NCBI GenBank assembly: GCA_046350095.1
Contig: JAXMBA010000002.1
Location: 62,001 to 126,000 of the forward strand
Origin: Urbifossiella sp046350095
GTDB lineage: Bacteria; Planctomycetota; Planctomycetia; Gemmatales; Gemmataceae
Reading direction: 5' to 3'
Length of the DNA stretch: 64,000 nt
This document shows positions 42,035 to 50,696 of this stretch, piece after piece; the first letter of the stretch is position 1, and every line of letters starts with the position of its first letter. Below the pieces are notes generated by a model that saw nothing but the letters and a program-made list of their open reading frames with translations, searched no databases and had not been told where the DNA came from. A program made the translations under genes and the position numbers.

Positions 42035-44427
42035 GCGGTGAACATCCTCTCCTTGGTCTCGCGCAGCAGCTTCTTCGGCTCGCCGGCGGCCAGCAGCGCC
42101 TTGAGGCCGCCGGCGGCGAGCACGGCCGGCGTCTGCCAGATGAGCGTGTTCTCCAGCCCGTCGGTGCCGCCGTCGGTGAACTGGTCGGCGATCGCCTCGA
42201 TCACCGCCCGCGCCCCGCCCGGCAGCGCCCCGAGCCAGCCCTGGTGCTTGTACCGGAAGGCGAACGAGCGGTCGGCCCGCGTCCGCGGCGCCGCCCCGTA
42301 GCCCAGGTCGGCCAGCACGTCGTACAGGTCGAACTCGGTCATGTCTTCGAGCATCCGCAGCACGCTCGGCGAGTACCCCGCCTCCACGACGGCCGTGATG
42401 ACCTCCTCCCGCTTCGCCGGCTCGATCCAGCGCTGGCGGAAGGCGTCGAGCGTGGGGCACTCCTTCGTCAGCCGCGCGGACATGCCGGCCTTGTAGTCGG
42501 CGACGGGGACCGGCACCGCCTGGCCGTTCACCGGCATGACGACGTACCGGCCCAGCGGGCTGATGTGGACCTCGAACCCGTCCACGGTGATGGGCGGGGG
42601 CGGCGGAGGCGGCGGGGGCGGCGAGGGGCCGTCGCCCGGCGTCTTCGGTTCCGGGGCGGGCTTGGTGACGAAGCCTTGCCCGAACAGCCGGGTAGCGCCG
42701 GTGTAGTCGAAGACGCGGAACATGAGCTTGCCGCTCGGCTCGTCGATGCGGGTGCCGCGGCCGATCATCTGGTAGAAGGTGATGGGGCTCTTCATGTAGC
42801 GGAAGAAGGCGATGTTGCGGATCGCCGGCACGTTCACGCCGGTGGTGAGGAGGTCCACGGTGGTGGCGACGAAGAACGAGGTGTTGGAACTCTTGAAGTC
42901 CGGGAGGTCGTCGCTGCCGCCGCTCGCCGCGGTGCACTTGAAGGCGTAGGGCTCGCGGCGCTTCTGGCCGTTGCTGGCGCACCAGTGGGCGTAGATGTTG
43001 TTGAGGGCGGCGGCCACGGCGTCGGCATGGCGGTCGCGGGCGCAGAAGACGATGGTCTTCTGGAGCGGCCCGCGCTCGGGGTCGGCCTTGAGGAGCTGGT
43101 GGAACAAGTCCCAGCACATCGCGTTCACGCGGTCGGGGAGCAGCAGCCTGTTTTCGTAGTCGGTCTTCTCGTAGAGCTGGGCGATTTGCGTGGCGGAAAC
43201 GGGCTGCCCGGTGTTGGCGTCGCGCGGGTTGCGGGCGACGATTTCGGCGACCGTCAGCCCGGTGGCGTCGAGGTTGACCTGCGCGAGCTCGATCTCGCAC
43301 ATGGCGAGGTAGCCGTCCTCCATCGCCTGCGCGAGGCCGTACTCGTACACCGGCTTGCCGAAGTAGGCGAGGTTGTCGGCGGTGATTTTTGCGTCCGCCC
43401 TCGCCTCGGGCGTGTCCTCGCCGCAGTCGAGCTCGCGCGGCGTGGCCGTAAGCCCGATCTGGACCGCGGCCGGGTTGCGGGTGAGCACGGCCGACCACTT
43501 CCCCCACGCCGAGCGGTGACACTCGTCGATGACGACGTGAGTGAAGTAGTTCTCGGGGTAGTGGCGGGTGAGGAACGAGGCGTCGGCGCCGGGCGTGTCG
43601 ATGCCGAGCGTCTGGTAGGTGGCGACGTGGACGCGGGCGTTCTTGGCGTTGTTGTTCCCGTCGGCGTCCTCGAACACCTCGGCGGCGTCACCCCCGAAGC
43701 CGCCCTGCATGTCCTTGAGCCCTTGCTTCCGCAACTCGTCGCGGTCACAAAGGAACAGCGCCCGCCCGAGCTGCCCGGCGTCACTGATGCGCTTCAGGAG
43801 GTTCACGGCGATGAACGTCTTCCCGGTGCCCGTGGCGAGCGCGAGTAGCGCGCGGGCCGGCTGGCCGGTTTCGCCGCGGCTGGCGATCTTCTCGAAGACG
43901 GCGCGGATGGCGGCGTCCTGGAAGTAGCGGCGCTGCCCCTCGCCGCCGGCGTAGGGCTGGAGCAAGGGCTTGGCGGCCGGGGCGGAGAGGGCGAACCCGA
44001 CCGCCTTCTCGTAACGGGCGCGGAGGTCGTCGGGGCTAGGGAACTCGGCGAGCGGCCGTGGCTCGGAGGTGAGGCCGGTGGTGCGGTCGAACTCCACGAA
44101 CAGGTGGCCGTTGCTGGCGAAGACGAAGGGCACGTTGTGCTGCGACGTGCGGGCGTAGCCGCGGGCCTGGTCGAGGCCGTGGCCGGGCGGGAGCGCTTCC
44201 TTCTTGGCTTCGAGCAGCGCGACGGCCACCGGCTGCGCCGTGGGGGTCACGCGCACGCGGAGGACGTAATCCATGCGGCCGCGGGCGCGCCGACGGGCCT
44301 TTCCGGCAACGATCTCCACGGCGCCGGCCGTTTCCTCGCGGCGGATGTGCTCTTCGGTCCAGCCGCGAGCGTGGATGGCGGGGTCGATGTGCTTCGCCCG
44401 GGTGTCGGCTTCGGTCAACGTGCTCAC
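42031..44427 (-). CDS. hsdR: Type I restriction endonuclease/translocase subunit (EcoEI-like)
   Basis: 798 residues, GTG start. An N-terminal PD-(D/E)xK nuclease is visible as RMDYVLRVRV...VALLEAKKE. A superfamily 2 helicase motor follows with LATGTGKTFIAVN (Walker A), VVIDECHRS (DEAD-like), GLTATP and QMIGRGTRID (motif VI). A ten-proline linker separates the motor from a C-terminal EcoEI_R-type domain. First gene of the operon. The nuclease looks intact, although the partner methylase is broken. Confidence 0.92.
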   Translation of the reverse strand: MSTLTEADTRAKHIDPAIHARGWTEEHIRREETAGAVEIVAGKARRRARGRMDYVLRVRVTPTAQPVAVALLEAKKEALPPGHGLDQARGYARTSQHNVPFVFASNGHLFVEFDRTTGLTSEPRPLAEFPSPDDLRARYEKAVGFALSAPAAKPLLQPYAGGEGQRRYFQDAAIRAVFEKIASRGETGQPARALLALATGTGKTFIAVNLLKRISDAGQLGRALFLCDRDELRKQGLKDMQGGFGGDAAEVFEDADGNNNAKNARVHVATYQTLGIDTPGADASFLTRHYPENYFTHVVIDECHRSAWGKWSAVLTRNPAAVQIGLTATPRELDCGEDTPEARADAKITADNLAYFGKPVYEYGLAQAMEDGYLAMCEIELAQVNLDATGLTVAEIVARNPRDANTGQPVSATQIAQLYEKTDYENRLLLPDRVNAMCWDLFHQLLKADPERGPLQKTIVFCARDRHADAVAAALNNIYAHWCASNGQKRREPYAFKCTAASGGSDDLPDFKSSNTSFFVATTVDLLTTGVNVPAIRNIAFFRYMKSPITFYQMIGRGTRIDEPSGKLMFRVFDYTGATRLFGQGFVTKPAPEPKTPGDGPSPPPPPPPPPPITVDGFEVHISPLGRYVVMPVNGQAVPVPVADYKAGMSARLTKECPTLDAFRQRWIEPAKREEVITAVVEAGYSPSVLRMLEDMTEFDLYDVLADLGYGAAPRTRADRSFAFRYKHQGWLGALPGGARAVIEAIADQFTDGGTDGLENTLIWQTPAVLAAGGLKALLAAGEPKKLLRETKERMFTA

Positions 44428-44631
44428 GGAATCACCCGCGGTCGCAGCCGGAAAGTGTGGCAGGGAACGAGTTCAGAGTAGGTAGTCTGATCCACGGTGG
44501 TGCGAATTGCAATGACGGGAATCCGATCCGCACCTGCCGTCTCGGGGTAGGCGATATCCTGGGGCAGCGGCGAACGGCCGCCGGGAGCGACGGCGCACGC
44601 CCAAATGATTTTGGCAGAATCTGAGGCGACG

Positions 44632-45147
44632 ATGGGCGGACCAGGGAGCGGCTACACCTACCGCATCGCGACGCGGAAGCACACCGTCGAGGAGTCGCTG
44701 ACGCTGGCGATGCGCGACATCCGCAAGCGGCTGTTCGCCGGCACGGCTGGCTCGTTGACCTGGACGTGGCGGAACGGCGGGAGTTCGTCGATCAACTACT
44801 TCGTGACCCGGAACGAGGACGCGCCCGCGGTCACGCTGTCGTACCGATGGGGCGATGCCGAGGACGTGCGGGTCCGGGTGGCGCTGCAAGCGACGCCCAC
44901 GCAGTTCGGCGGCTCGCGCTGGTGGTTCACCTGCCCGCTGGTCGTTCGCGGGGTGGCGTGCAACCGCCGCGCCGGCAAGTTGTACCTTCCCCCCGGCGCG
45001 AAGTACTTCGGCTGTCGCGTGTGCCACGTCCTGACGTACCGCAGCTCGCAGGAAGCCCACCAGACTGAGCGGGTCCTCGGGCGCCTCGGGCTGGACGCTG
45101 AAAGCGCCCGCCAACTGGCCTCGCGGTTGGGCATGGGGGGTGGATAG
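44632..45147 (+). CDS. Zinc-ribbon protein of mobile-element family (MGGxGSG)
   Basis: 171 residues from the ATG at 44632; an upstream ATG at 44605 would add nine residues. The N-terminus MGGPGSG, a central beta-rich part (SLTWTWRNGGSSSINYFV and VTLSYRW), then FTCPLVVRGVACNRR and FGCRVCHVLTYRSSQEAH form a zinc-binding unit. The final helix follows an RxLGRLGL pattern. I recall this as a frequent family of unknown function in planctomycete and proteobacterial mobile elements (CxxCHxLxYxSQxE motif). One CxxC pair is expanded to C-x8-C here. It is transcribed away from the hsd operon, with about 200 nt between. Confidence 0.6.
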   Translation: MGGPGSGYTYRIATRKHTVEESLTLAMRDIRKRLFAGTAGSLTWTWRNGGSSSINYFVTRNEDAPAVTLSYRWGDAEDVRVRVALQATPTQFGGSRWWFTCPLVVRGVACNRRAGKLYLPPGAKYFGCRVCHVLTYRSSQEAHQTERVLGRLGLDAESARQLASRLGMGGG

Positions 45148-45266
45148 TCTGGAGTGAAGGGACGGCACATCGGGTTGCAAACCGGGGTGCCAAGCGGCCG
45201 GGGCCGGCGCGGGGGTAATGCCTTTCACCCGCCCGGTCCCGGCCGACCCGACACGAAAGGCACTCG

Positions 45267-46178
45267 ATGGCGGACACGTCTCCGCTGGACGCCCCCGGCA
45301 CGTCCGTGGGCCGGCCGGCCGTATCCCTGCCGCCGGGGATCGACACGACGCCGAAGGTTCCCGAACCGCCGGCCAGACACATCGACCGCGCAGCACGGGC
45401 GATTCCCGGCATCCTGGCTGACGTCCCATCTCAATACGACGGAGCGATCGAACTGGTCGCGGCGCAGCTGGTGAAGCGGCTACAAGACGCCGGCCACACT
45501 TCAGTCGCGGCGCACTGGGCGATTCACCAGGCCGTCCTGGCCGGCCGGCTACGCGCCGGGCTTGTCGAAACCGCAGCCCCGATGGTCCTTCCCCTCTGGT
45601 CGAGTGGGGGCGGCCATGCACCCCACCGGCAAGGCGTCAGGCGGGCGACGAAGGCCATCCCGAAGGGCAAGCCGGCACCCTTCGATTGCTTCAAGGTGGC
45701 GGCAACGCCAGCGCTCTGGGACTGGTGGCGTGTTGTGGAGTCGCCCGACCCCGTCGTGGAGAAGCCAGCGGCGGAAGGCTCAGGCCAACGAGAGGAACCT
45801 GCCTCGGTCGTCCCCCGCGTCTCCCGATCTGTGACTCGTGCCAAGAAAAGCACCGAACGAGGGGAGGCGCGGTTAAAGCTCATCGCAGCGCTGACGAAGC
45901 ACCACCGGTACGCGGAAGATGGCACCTTGAACCAGGAGCCCATCAACAACAACGCACTGGCGCACGCCGCGGGGGTGTCGCGTTCAACCGCTTCCGCCTT
46001 CTTCGAGAAGCAGTTTGAGGGTCACGCAAAGTACCGGGCCATCTGCCGGAAAGTGCATGAACTTACTGCGTCGCTGAAGCTCCTGAACAACGAGTTCGCC
46101 CCGCACCATCTGTACGGCGGTGCTCCGATCGAGCGCGGCCCGCGGTCTACCCGCACAGAGGACGACGACACCGATTAG
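45267..46178 (+). CDS. Hypothetical island protein with C-terminal HTH
   Basis: 303 residues. The N-terminal third is Pro-rich, the middle has helices (YDGAIELVAAQLVKRLQDAG), and the C-terminal third contains NNNALAHAAGVSRSTASAFF, which reads as a helix-turn-helix followed by a conserved basic segment (YRAICRKVHELTASLKLLNNEFA). A DNA-binding role in replication or control of the island is likely. Similar C-termini occur in planctomycete island proteins, but no named family was recognised. Directly followed by a GTTCGG-repeat region and the excisionase gene. Confidence 0.6.
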   Translation: MADTSPLDAPGTSVGRPAVSLPPGIDTTPKVPEPPARHIDRAARAIPGILADVPSQYDGAIELVAAQLVKRLQDAGHTSVAAHWAIHQAVLAGRLRAGLVETAAPMVLPLWSSGGGHAPHRQGVRRATKAIPKGKPAPFDCFKVAATPALWDWWRVVESPDPVVEKPAAEGSGQREEPASVVPRVSRSVTRAKKSTERGEARLKLIAALTKHHRYAEDGTLNQEPINNNALAHAAGVSRSTASAFFEKQFEGHAKYRAICRKVHELTASLKLLNNEFAPHHLYGGAPIERGPRSTRTEDDDTD

Positions 46179-46183
46179 CCGTC

Positions 46184-46308
46184 GTTCGGTGTTCGATCGT
46201 TCGGCACCGCATGCCGAACGGCTGCAAAATCTGCCATACCTCGCAACTGCCTGCGTTTCCTTTCAATTCGCCATCTCGTCACGCCTGTTCGGCATCTCGC
46301 TACCGAAC
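46184..46308 (+). repeat. Cluster of GTTCGG direct and inverted motifs
   Basis: GTTCGG occurs at 46184, 46199 and 46287, with a GTTCGA variant at 46191, and inverted CCGAAC at 46214 and 46303. The pair at 46199-46219 makes an 8-bp perfect hairpin (GTTCGGCA/TGCCGAAC). This lies in the 190-nt gap before the excisionase-like gene and could be operator or recombination-directionality-factor sites, or a terminator for the preceding gene. Confidence 0.5.
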
Positions 46309-46369
46309 GCCACGGCGACGCCTATGCGAACCGCACAACGCGGATCGCAGACAGCTGGAGCCGCGATCG

Positions 46370-46600
46370 ATGGAATCCGACACCACCCACCCGCCCCTTG
46401 CCCTGCGCCCCCGCGACGCGGCGAAGGCGTTGGGCATCTCGACCCGGACCCTTTGGGAGTGGACCCGCGCCGGCCTCGTGCCCTGCGTCCGCGTTGGCAC
46501 CGGCAAGCGCTGCGCCGTGCTTTACCCCACCGCTGAGTTGCACGCCTGGCTGAACCGTCAGGTCGAAGCCGCGAAGGGGGGCGACCATGACGCCCGCTGA
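46370..46600 (+). CDS. Excisionase-like HTH protein (MerR/AlpA type)
   Basis: 76 residues, with GGAG about 9 nt before the ATG. LRPRDAAKALGISTRTLWEWTRAGLVPCVRVG is a winged-helix HTH_17 domain (helix-turn-helix ALGISTRTLWEW), ending LYPTAELHAWLNRQ, as in AlpA/Xis proteins. In such islands this small protein binds DNA near the att site and favours excision, or activates the replication gene. It overlaps the primase-like gene by 14 nt, so the two are co-translated. Confidence 0.78.
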   Translation: MESDTTHPPLALRPRDAAKALGISTRTLWEWTRAGLVPCVRVGTGKRCAVLYPTAELHAWLNRQVEAAKGGDHDAR

Positions 46601-49031
46601 AACGCTGCTGGCGAAGTTGCCCGGCGCGGTGCCGTCCGGCAAGGGCTGGGCGGCGAAGTGCCCGGCCCACAAGGACCGCCGTGCGAGCCTGAGCGTAGCT
46701 GAGGGCGACGACGGGCGGGCGTTGGTCCGCTGCCACGCCGGCTGCACCGCCGAGGCGGTCACGGCCGCCGTCGGCCTGTCGCTCCGCGACCTGATGCCCG
46801 AACCGACGGTTCGGCGGGTGAACCGGAGCGTCAAGCCGCGGCCCAGCCGCCCTGCCAAGCCGGCGGGCCGCGCCTACGCCACCGCGGAGGAGGCGTTGGG
46901 GGCGTTGGAATCGCAGCTCGGCCCGCACACCGCCTTGTGGAATTACCACGACGTCAGCGGCAAGCTGGTCGGATTCGTGGCGCGGTGGGACCGCACCGAC
47001 GGGGGGAAGGAGATTCGGCCGGGAGCCCTGCACGCGGACGGGTGGCGAGTCAGCGCCATGCCCGAGCCGCGGCCGTTGTATCGGCTGCCGGAGTTGGCCG
47101 CCGCGACCCGGGTGGTGGTGGTCGAGGGCGAGAAGGCCGCGGAAGCCGCGCGGTCGCTCGGCCTCACCGCCACGACCTGCGCCGGCGGCTCGCTGGCGTC
47201 GGGTAAGGCCGACTGGATGCCGCTGGCTGGAAAGGACGTGTGGCTCCTCCCCGACAACGACGCCCCGGGCCGAAACTACGCCGAGGCCGTCGCCAATACC
47301 CTGGCAGGGCTCGCCCCGCCGGCGGTGGTAAGGGTCGTCGAGCTGCCCAGCCTGCCGGACAAGGGCGACATCGTGGAGTGGATCGAGGAGGCGCACGGCG
47401 ACGCCGCCGAGCCGGAGGCGATGCGCGGGGAGTTGGAAGCGCTGGCCCTGGCCGTTCCGCCGTGGCGAGTCGCTGGCCCGACCGCAGGGGCTACGTCCGC
47501 GGGGTGGTCCGACCCGGTGCCGCTCACCCCCGCGTTCGACCCGCCGCCGTTCCCGATCGAGGTGCTGCCGGAGTGGGGGCGGTCGTTCGCAGAGGCGGTC
47601 GCCGAGGAGAAGCAGGTTCCCGTCGATCTGCCCGCGCTGCTCACCCTCGGCGCCGTCGCCGGCGGTATCGCCCGCAAGGTCGTGGTGACGCCGTGGGACG
47701 GGTGGAACGACGAGCCGACCAACCTGTTCGTGATGTGCGCGCTCCCGCCCGGTGAACGCAAGAGCCAGACGTTCGCGGCGGTGTTCGCCCCCGTCTGCAC
47801 CCTCGAACGGCTGCAGCGCGAGGCCGCCGAGCCCGGCGTGCGCGAGGCGGAAGGTCAGCTCAGCGTCGCGCAGAAGCGGGTGGATCACCTCGAAGGCAAG
47901 CTCGTCAAGGCAGAGGACGCCAGTGAGCGCGACCGGCTGAAGTCCGAGCTCCGCACGGCGCGGGAGGAACTCGCGGCGGTGACGGTGCTCGTCATGCCAT
48001 TGTTGCGTGTGGACGACGACACGCCCGAGATGCTAGCGAAGGAACTGGTGACGCAGCGCGGGCGGCTCCTCGCCGCCAGCCCCGAGGCCCGCACCATCGA
48101 GAACATCAGCCGCTACTCCGACTCGCCGAACATGGACGTGTTCTTGAAGGGGCACGCCGGCGACGACCTGCGGAGTGGCCGGGTCGGCCGCGGCCGGGAT
48201 GCGATCGACCGCCCGGCCCTTACCTGCGTCTTCACCCCGCAGCCGTGCGTGTTGGAATCGCTGGGCGAGACGGCGGAGTTGCGGGGGCGTGGGTTCCTCG
48301 CGCGCTGGCTGTACTCGCTGCCGAAGTCGATCGTGGGCTACCGGAAGCCGCAGGGCACGCCCGTGCCGAGGACCGTGAAGATGCGGTACGAGGCCGCGCT
48401 CACGGCCGCCTGGCGTCTCGACTACGCCGACGCGGCCAACGACACGCCGCACGTGCTGCACTTCACCCCGGCGGCCGTTGAGGTGCTGCTGGAGTTCGAG
48501 CGGTGGAAGGAGGACGAGTTGCGGCCCGGGGGGCTGCTCGCCGGCGGGGAGGGCTGGGGGAACAAGCTGGGCGGGTTGTGCGTCCGTCTGTGCGGCCTGT
48601 TCCACGTCGCCGACGGGTTGCCCGCCACCGACACCCTGACGGCCCCCATCGGTGCGGACGTTGTTCGCCGGGTGGTCGCGCTGTGCAAGGACTACGCCGT
48701 CCCGCACGCCCGCGCCGCGTTCGCCCAGATGGGCGACTCCCCCGCAGTGGCCGGGGCGAAGAAGGTGCTCAAGTGGCTGGGGTCGCGCGACATTCCGACC
48801 GCCGGTTTCAGCAAGCGCGAGGCGTTCAACGGCTGCCGAGGTACGTTCCCGACGGTGGACGAGTTGCAGCCCGCGCTCGACCTGCTCGAGCGCCACTACC
48901 TCATTCGACCGCAGCAACTGTCCCCGGCCGCGCCGGCCAGCCGGGGGCGGCCGGCGTCCCCGGTCTATGAGGTGAACCCGGCCGCGTTCCGGGCAGCGAC
49001 CGCCGCGCAGAATGCGCACAAACCGCAGTAA
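46587..49031 (+). CDS. Primase/helicase-like replication protein (Toprim + DUF3987)
   Basis: 814 residues. The N-terminal zinc-binding part (CPAHKDRRASLSV...RCHAGC) resembles bacterial primase zinc fingers. A Toprim-like domain follows with VVVVEGEKAAEAARSLG and WLLPDNDAPG (Glu and DxD metal ligands). The C-terminal two thirds is DUF3987/YfjI-type with a Walker-A-like PPGERKSQTF and a coiled-coil insertion (about 415-465). Such proteins start replication of satellites and integrative elements. The ATG overlaps the excisionase gene and the end overlaps open sequence of the integrase frame. Confidence 0.82.
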   Translation: MTPAETLLAKLPGAVPSGKGWAAKCPAHKDRRASLSVAEGDDGRALVRCHAGCTAEAVTAAVGLSLRDLMPEPTVRRVNRSVKPRPSRPAKPAGRAYATAEEALGALESQLGPHTALWNYHDVSGKLVGFVARWDRTDGGKEIRPGALHADGWRVSAMPEPRPLYRLPELAAATRVVVVEGEKAAEAARSLGLTATTCAGGSLASGKADWMPLAGKDVWLLPDNDAPGRNYAEAVANTLAGLAPPAVVRVVELPSLPDKGDIVEWIEEAHGDAAEPEAMRGELEALALAVPPWRVAGPTAGATSAGWSDPVPLTPAFDPPPFPIEVLPEWGRSFAEAVAEEKQVPVDLPALLTLGAVAGGIARKVVVTPWDGWNDEPTNLFVMCALPPGERKSQTFAAVFAPVCTLERLQREAAEPGVREAEGQLSVAQKRVDHLEGKLVKAEDASERDRLKSELRTAREELAAVTVLVMPLLRVDDDTPEMLAKELVTQRGRLLAASPEARTIENISRYSDSPNMDVFLKGHAGDDLRSGRVGRGRDAIDRPALTCVFTPQPCVLESLGETAELRGRGFLARWLYSLPKSIVGYRKPQGTPVPRTVKMRYEAALTAAWRLDYADAANDTPHVLHFTPAAVEVLLEFERWKEDELRPGGLLAGGEGWGNKLGGLCVRLCGLFHVADGLPATDTLTAPIGADVVRRVVALCKDYAVPHARAAFAQMGDSPAVAGAKKVLKWLGSRDIPTAGFSKREAFNGCRGTFPTVDELQPALDLLERHYLIRPQQLSPAAPASRGRPASPVYEVNPAAFRAATAAQNAHKPQ

Positions 49032-49170
49032 TCCGGCCGACCGATCCGCGAGAGGATTTCTGCGAATTGTGCGAATTGTGCGCGGGCCGGTGCCGTCAAC
49101 GCACGTTGAAGTCACGGGTGTCGTAGACGAAGCTTCAGAGACGCCAGAACCATTCTCACGGAGTACAGAC

Positions 49171-50475
49171 GTGGCATCCATCGCCGACGACCCGAACGGA
49201 CGGCGCCGTATCCTGTTCGTCGCGCCGGACGGCAGCCGCAAGACCATCCGGCTGGGGAAGATCGACCGGAAGGGCGCGGAAAGCATCTGCCGTCACGTCG
49301 AGATGCTGTTGGGCACGAAGATCAGCGGGCAGCCCATGCCGCGCGACACGGCGGCGTGGCTCGGCGGGATCGGCGCGACGCTCCGCGACCGGCTAGCGGC
49401 TGTCGGCCTGGTTGACGCGCCGAGTCGGGCACTCCTGGGCGAGTTCCTGAAGACGTACATCCTCTCCCGCCCCGACGTGAAGCGCGCCACCCTCGAAGTG
49501 TGGCAGCAGCCCTGCCGGAATCTGACGGAGTTCTTCGGTGACGACAAGGCGCTGCACAGCATCACCGTGGGCGACTGCGACCAGTTCAAGGCGTGGCTGA
49601 TGACGCAGGAGCTCGCCGCGGCCACCGTGGCGAAACGCCTGGGCTTCGCCCGGACGTTCCTCCACGTCGCCCGCCGGCACAAGCTGATCGACGAGAACCC
49701 GTTTTGCGAGGTGAAGATCCCGACCGCCAACGTGAGCGCCCGCCAGCGGTTCGTCGGCCGCGACGCCGTCGGGAAGTTGCTCGACACGGCGACCCCGACC
49801 TGGCGCACGATCATCGCGCTGGCGCGTTTCGGGGGGCTTCGCTGTCCATCGGAGGTGCTGTCCCTGGAGTGGCGCCATGTCGATTGGGACCGCGGCCGCA
49901 TCACCGTCCCCTCGCCGAAAACGGACCGCTACGACGGCAAGGGGAGCCGCATTGTCCCGCTGTTCGCAGACCTTCGGCCGCACCTAGAGGAGGCGTTCGA
50001 GCTGGCCGGCCTTGGTCAGACGCACGTCGTCGGCGGGAACCTCCTGGCGAGGGCCAGCGGGCCGACCGGGTGGAAGAACTGCAACCTCCGGACGACGTTC
50101 GAGAAGCTGGTGAGCAGGGCCGGGTTGGAGCCGTGGCCGCGACTGTTCCACAACCTCCGGTCGAGCCGCGAGACGGAACTGCTGGAAGAATTCCCGGTCC
50201 ACGTCGTCGCGCAGTGGATGGGACACGACGCCAAGGTGAGCCTGAAACACTACGCCCAGACAACGGAGGATCACTTCGACCGGGCGACGCGCGGCGCAGA
50301 ATCCGGCGCACAGGCGGCGCAGAATCCGGCGCAGCAGGCAACTGCAGGGACTCGCAGCGTGGAGAAGGAGTGGCCGAAAAACGCAGCAGGGGAAGCGTTT
50401 TCTGCTTCCCCTGGCGAGTCGTTGCGAGATACTGCACAAGCGTTTAGCAGAGGGACAAGGATTCGAACCCTGTGA
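49171..50475 (+). CDS. int: Tyrosine site-specific integrase
   Basis: 434 residues from the GTG at 49171, which has GGAG about 9 nt upstream; an in-frame ATG at 49012 would add 53 residues overlapping the primase gene. The SAM-like N-terminal DNA-binding domain (about 90-190) is followed by the catalytic domain with Arg in GGLRCPSEVLSLEW, Lys in SPKTDR, HxxR in LFHNLRSS, His in WMGHD and Tyr in LKHYAQT. The last 10 codons (SRGTRIRTL) are encoded by attR, antisense to the tRNA-Trp 3' end, so integration or excision changes the C-terminus. Confidence 0.92.
   Translation: MASIADDPNGRRRILFVAPDGSRKTIRLGKIDRKGAESICRHVEMLLGTKISGQPMPRDTAAWLGGIGATLRDRLAAVGLVDAPSRALLGEFLKTYILSRPDVKRATLEVWQQPCRNLTEFFGDDKALHSITVGDCDQFKAWLMTQELAAATVAKRLGFARTFLHVARRHKLIDENPFCEVKIPTANVSARQRFVGRDAVGKLLDTATPTWRTIIALARFGGLRCPSEVLSLEWRHVDWDRGRITVPSPKTDRYDGKGSRIVPLFADLRPHLEEAFELAGLGQTHVVGGNLLARASGPTGWKNCNLRTTFEKLVSRAGLEPWPRLFHNLRSSRETELLEEFPVHVVAQWMGHDAKVSLKHYAQTTEDHFDRATRGAESGAQAAQNPAQQATAGTRSVEKEWPKNAAGEAFSASPGESLRDTAQAFSRGTRIRTL
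50446..50470 (+). repeat. attR of the genomic island (within tRNA-Trp)
   Basis: Identical 25-nt copy of 36564-36588. It forms the T-arm and 3' acceptor half of the intact tRNA-Trp gene on the minus strand and overlaps the last codons of the integrase gene. Confidence 0.85.
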
Positions 50476-50517
50476 GGCGGCTTTGGAGGCCGCGTGCTCT
50501 CCCAGGAGCATCCCTCT
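50448..50517 (-). tRNA. tRNA-Trp (CCA)
   Basis: Acceptor stem AGAGGGA/TCCCTCT with discriminator G, D-stem GCTC/GAGC, anticodon stem GCGGC/GCCGC around CTCCAAA (anticodon CCA), and T-loop TTCGAAT. Target of island integration; its 3' end is attR. Confidence 0.9.
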
Positions 50518-50524
50518 GTGTCAG

Positions 50525-50599
50525 GCGGCAGTGAGGGGAGTCGAACCCCGCTCCTCGGCGTTCACAGCGCCGCGTGCAAGCCGTTACACCACACGCCGC
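50525..50599 (-). tRNA. tRNA-His (GTG)
   Basis: Anticodon stem CGGCG/CGCCG around CTGTGAA (anticodon GTG) and T-loop TTCGACT. Eight-nt 5' acceptor strand GCGGCGTG consistent with the extra G-1 of tRNA-His; the 3' strand carries an apparent bulged T, so the exact end is uncertain. Confidence 0.78.
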
Positions 50600-50619
50600 A
50601 TGTGCCCCGGGTGGGGCAG

Positions 50620-50692
50620 TGATCCCGGGTGGACTCGAACCACCGCTCTCCTCCGTGTCAGGGAGGCGTCGTCGCCGCTGGACCACGGGACC
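50620..50692 (-). tRNA. tRNA-Val (GAC)
   Basis: Acceptor GGTCCCG/CGGGATC with A73, anticodon stem CCTCC/GGAGG around CTGACAC (anticodon GAC), T-loop TTCGAGT. 73 nt. Confidence 0.85.
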
Positions 50693-50696
50693 AGAC

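Larger units (their letters stand above)
36564..50470. mobile_element. Integrated genomic island in tRNA-Trp (about 13.9 kb)
   Basis: The element is bounded by perfect 25-nt direct repeats and carries a tyrosine integrase whose 3' end runs into the repeat beside the intact tRNA. Its cargo is a type I restriction-modification operon with a HipA-like kinase and DUF3037 gene, hypothetical proteins, an excisionase-like HTH gene and a primase-like gene. No capsid, tail or conjugation genes are seen, so it is best described as an integrative element or satellite-like island rather than a prophage. Confidence 0.85.

Noticed and set aside
36564..50470. Calling the island a prophage
   Set aside because: No capsid, portal, terminase, tail or lysis genes were recognised.
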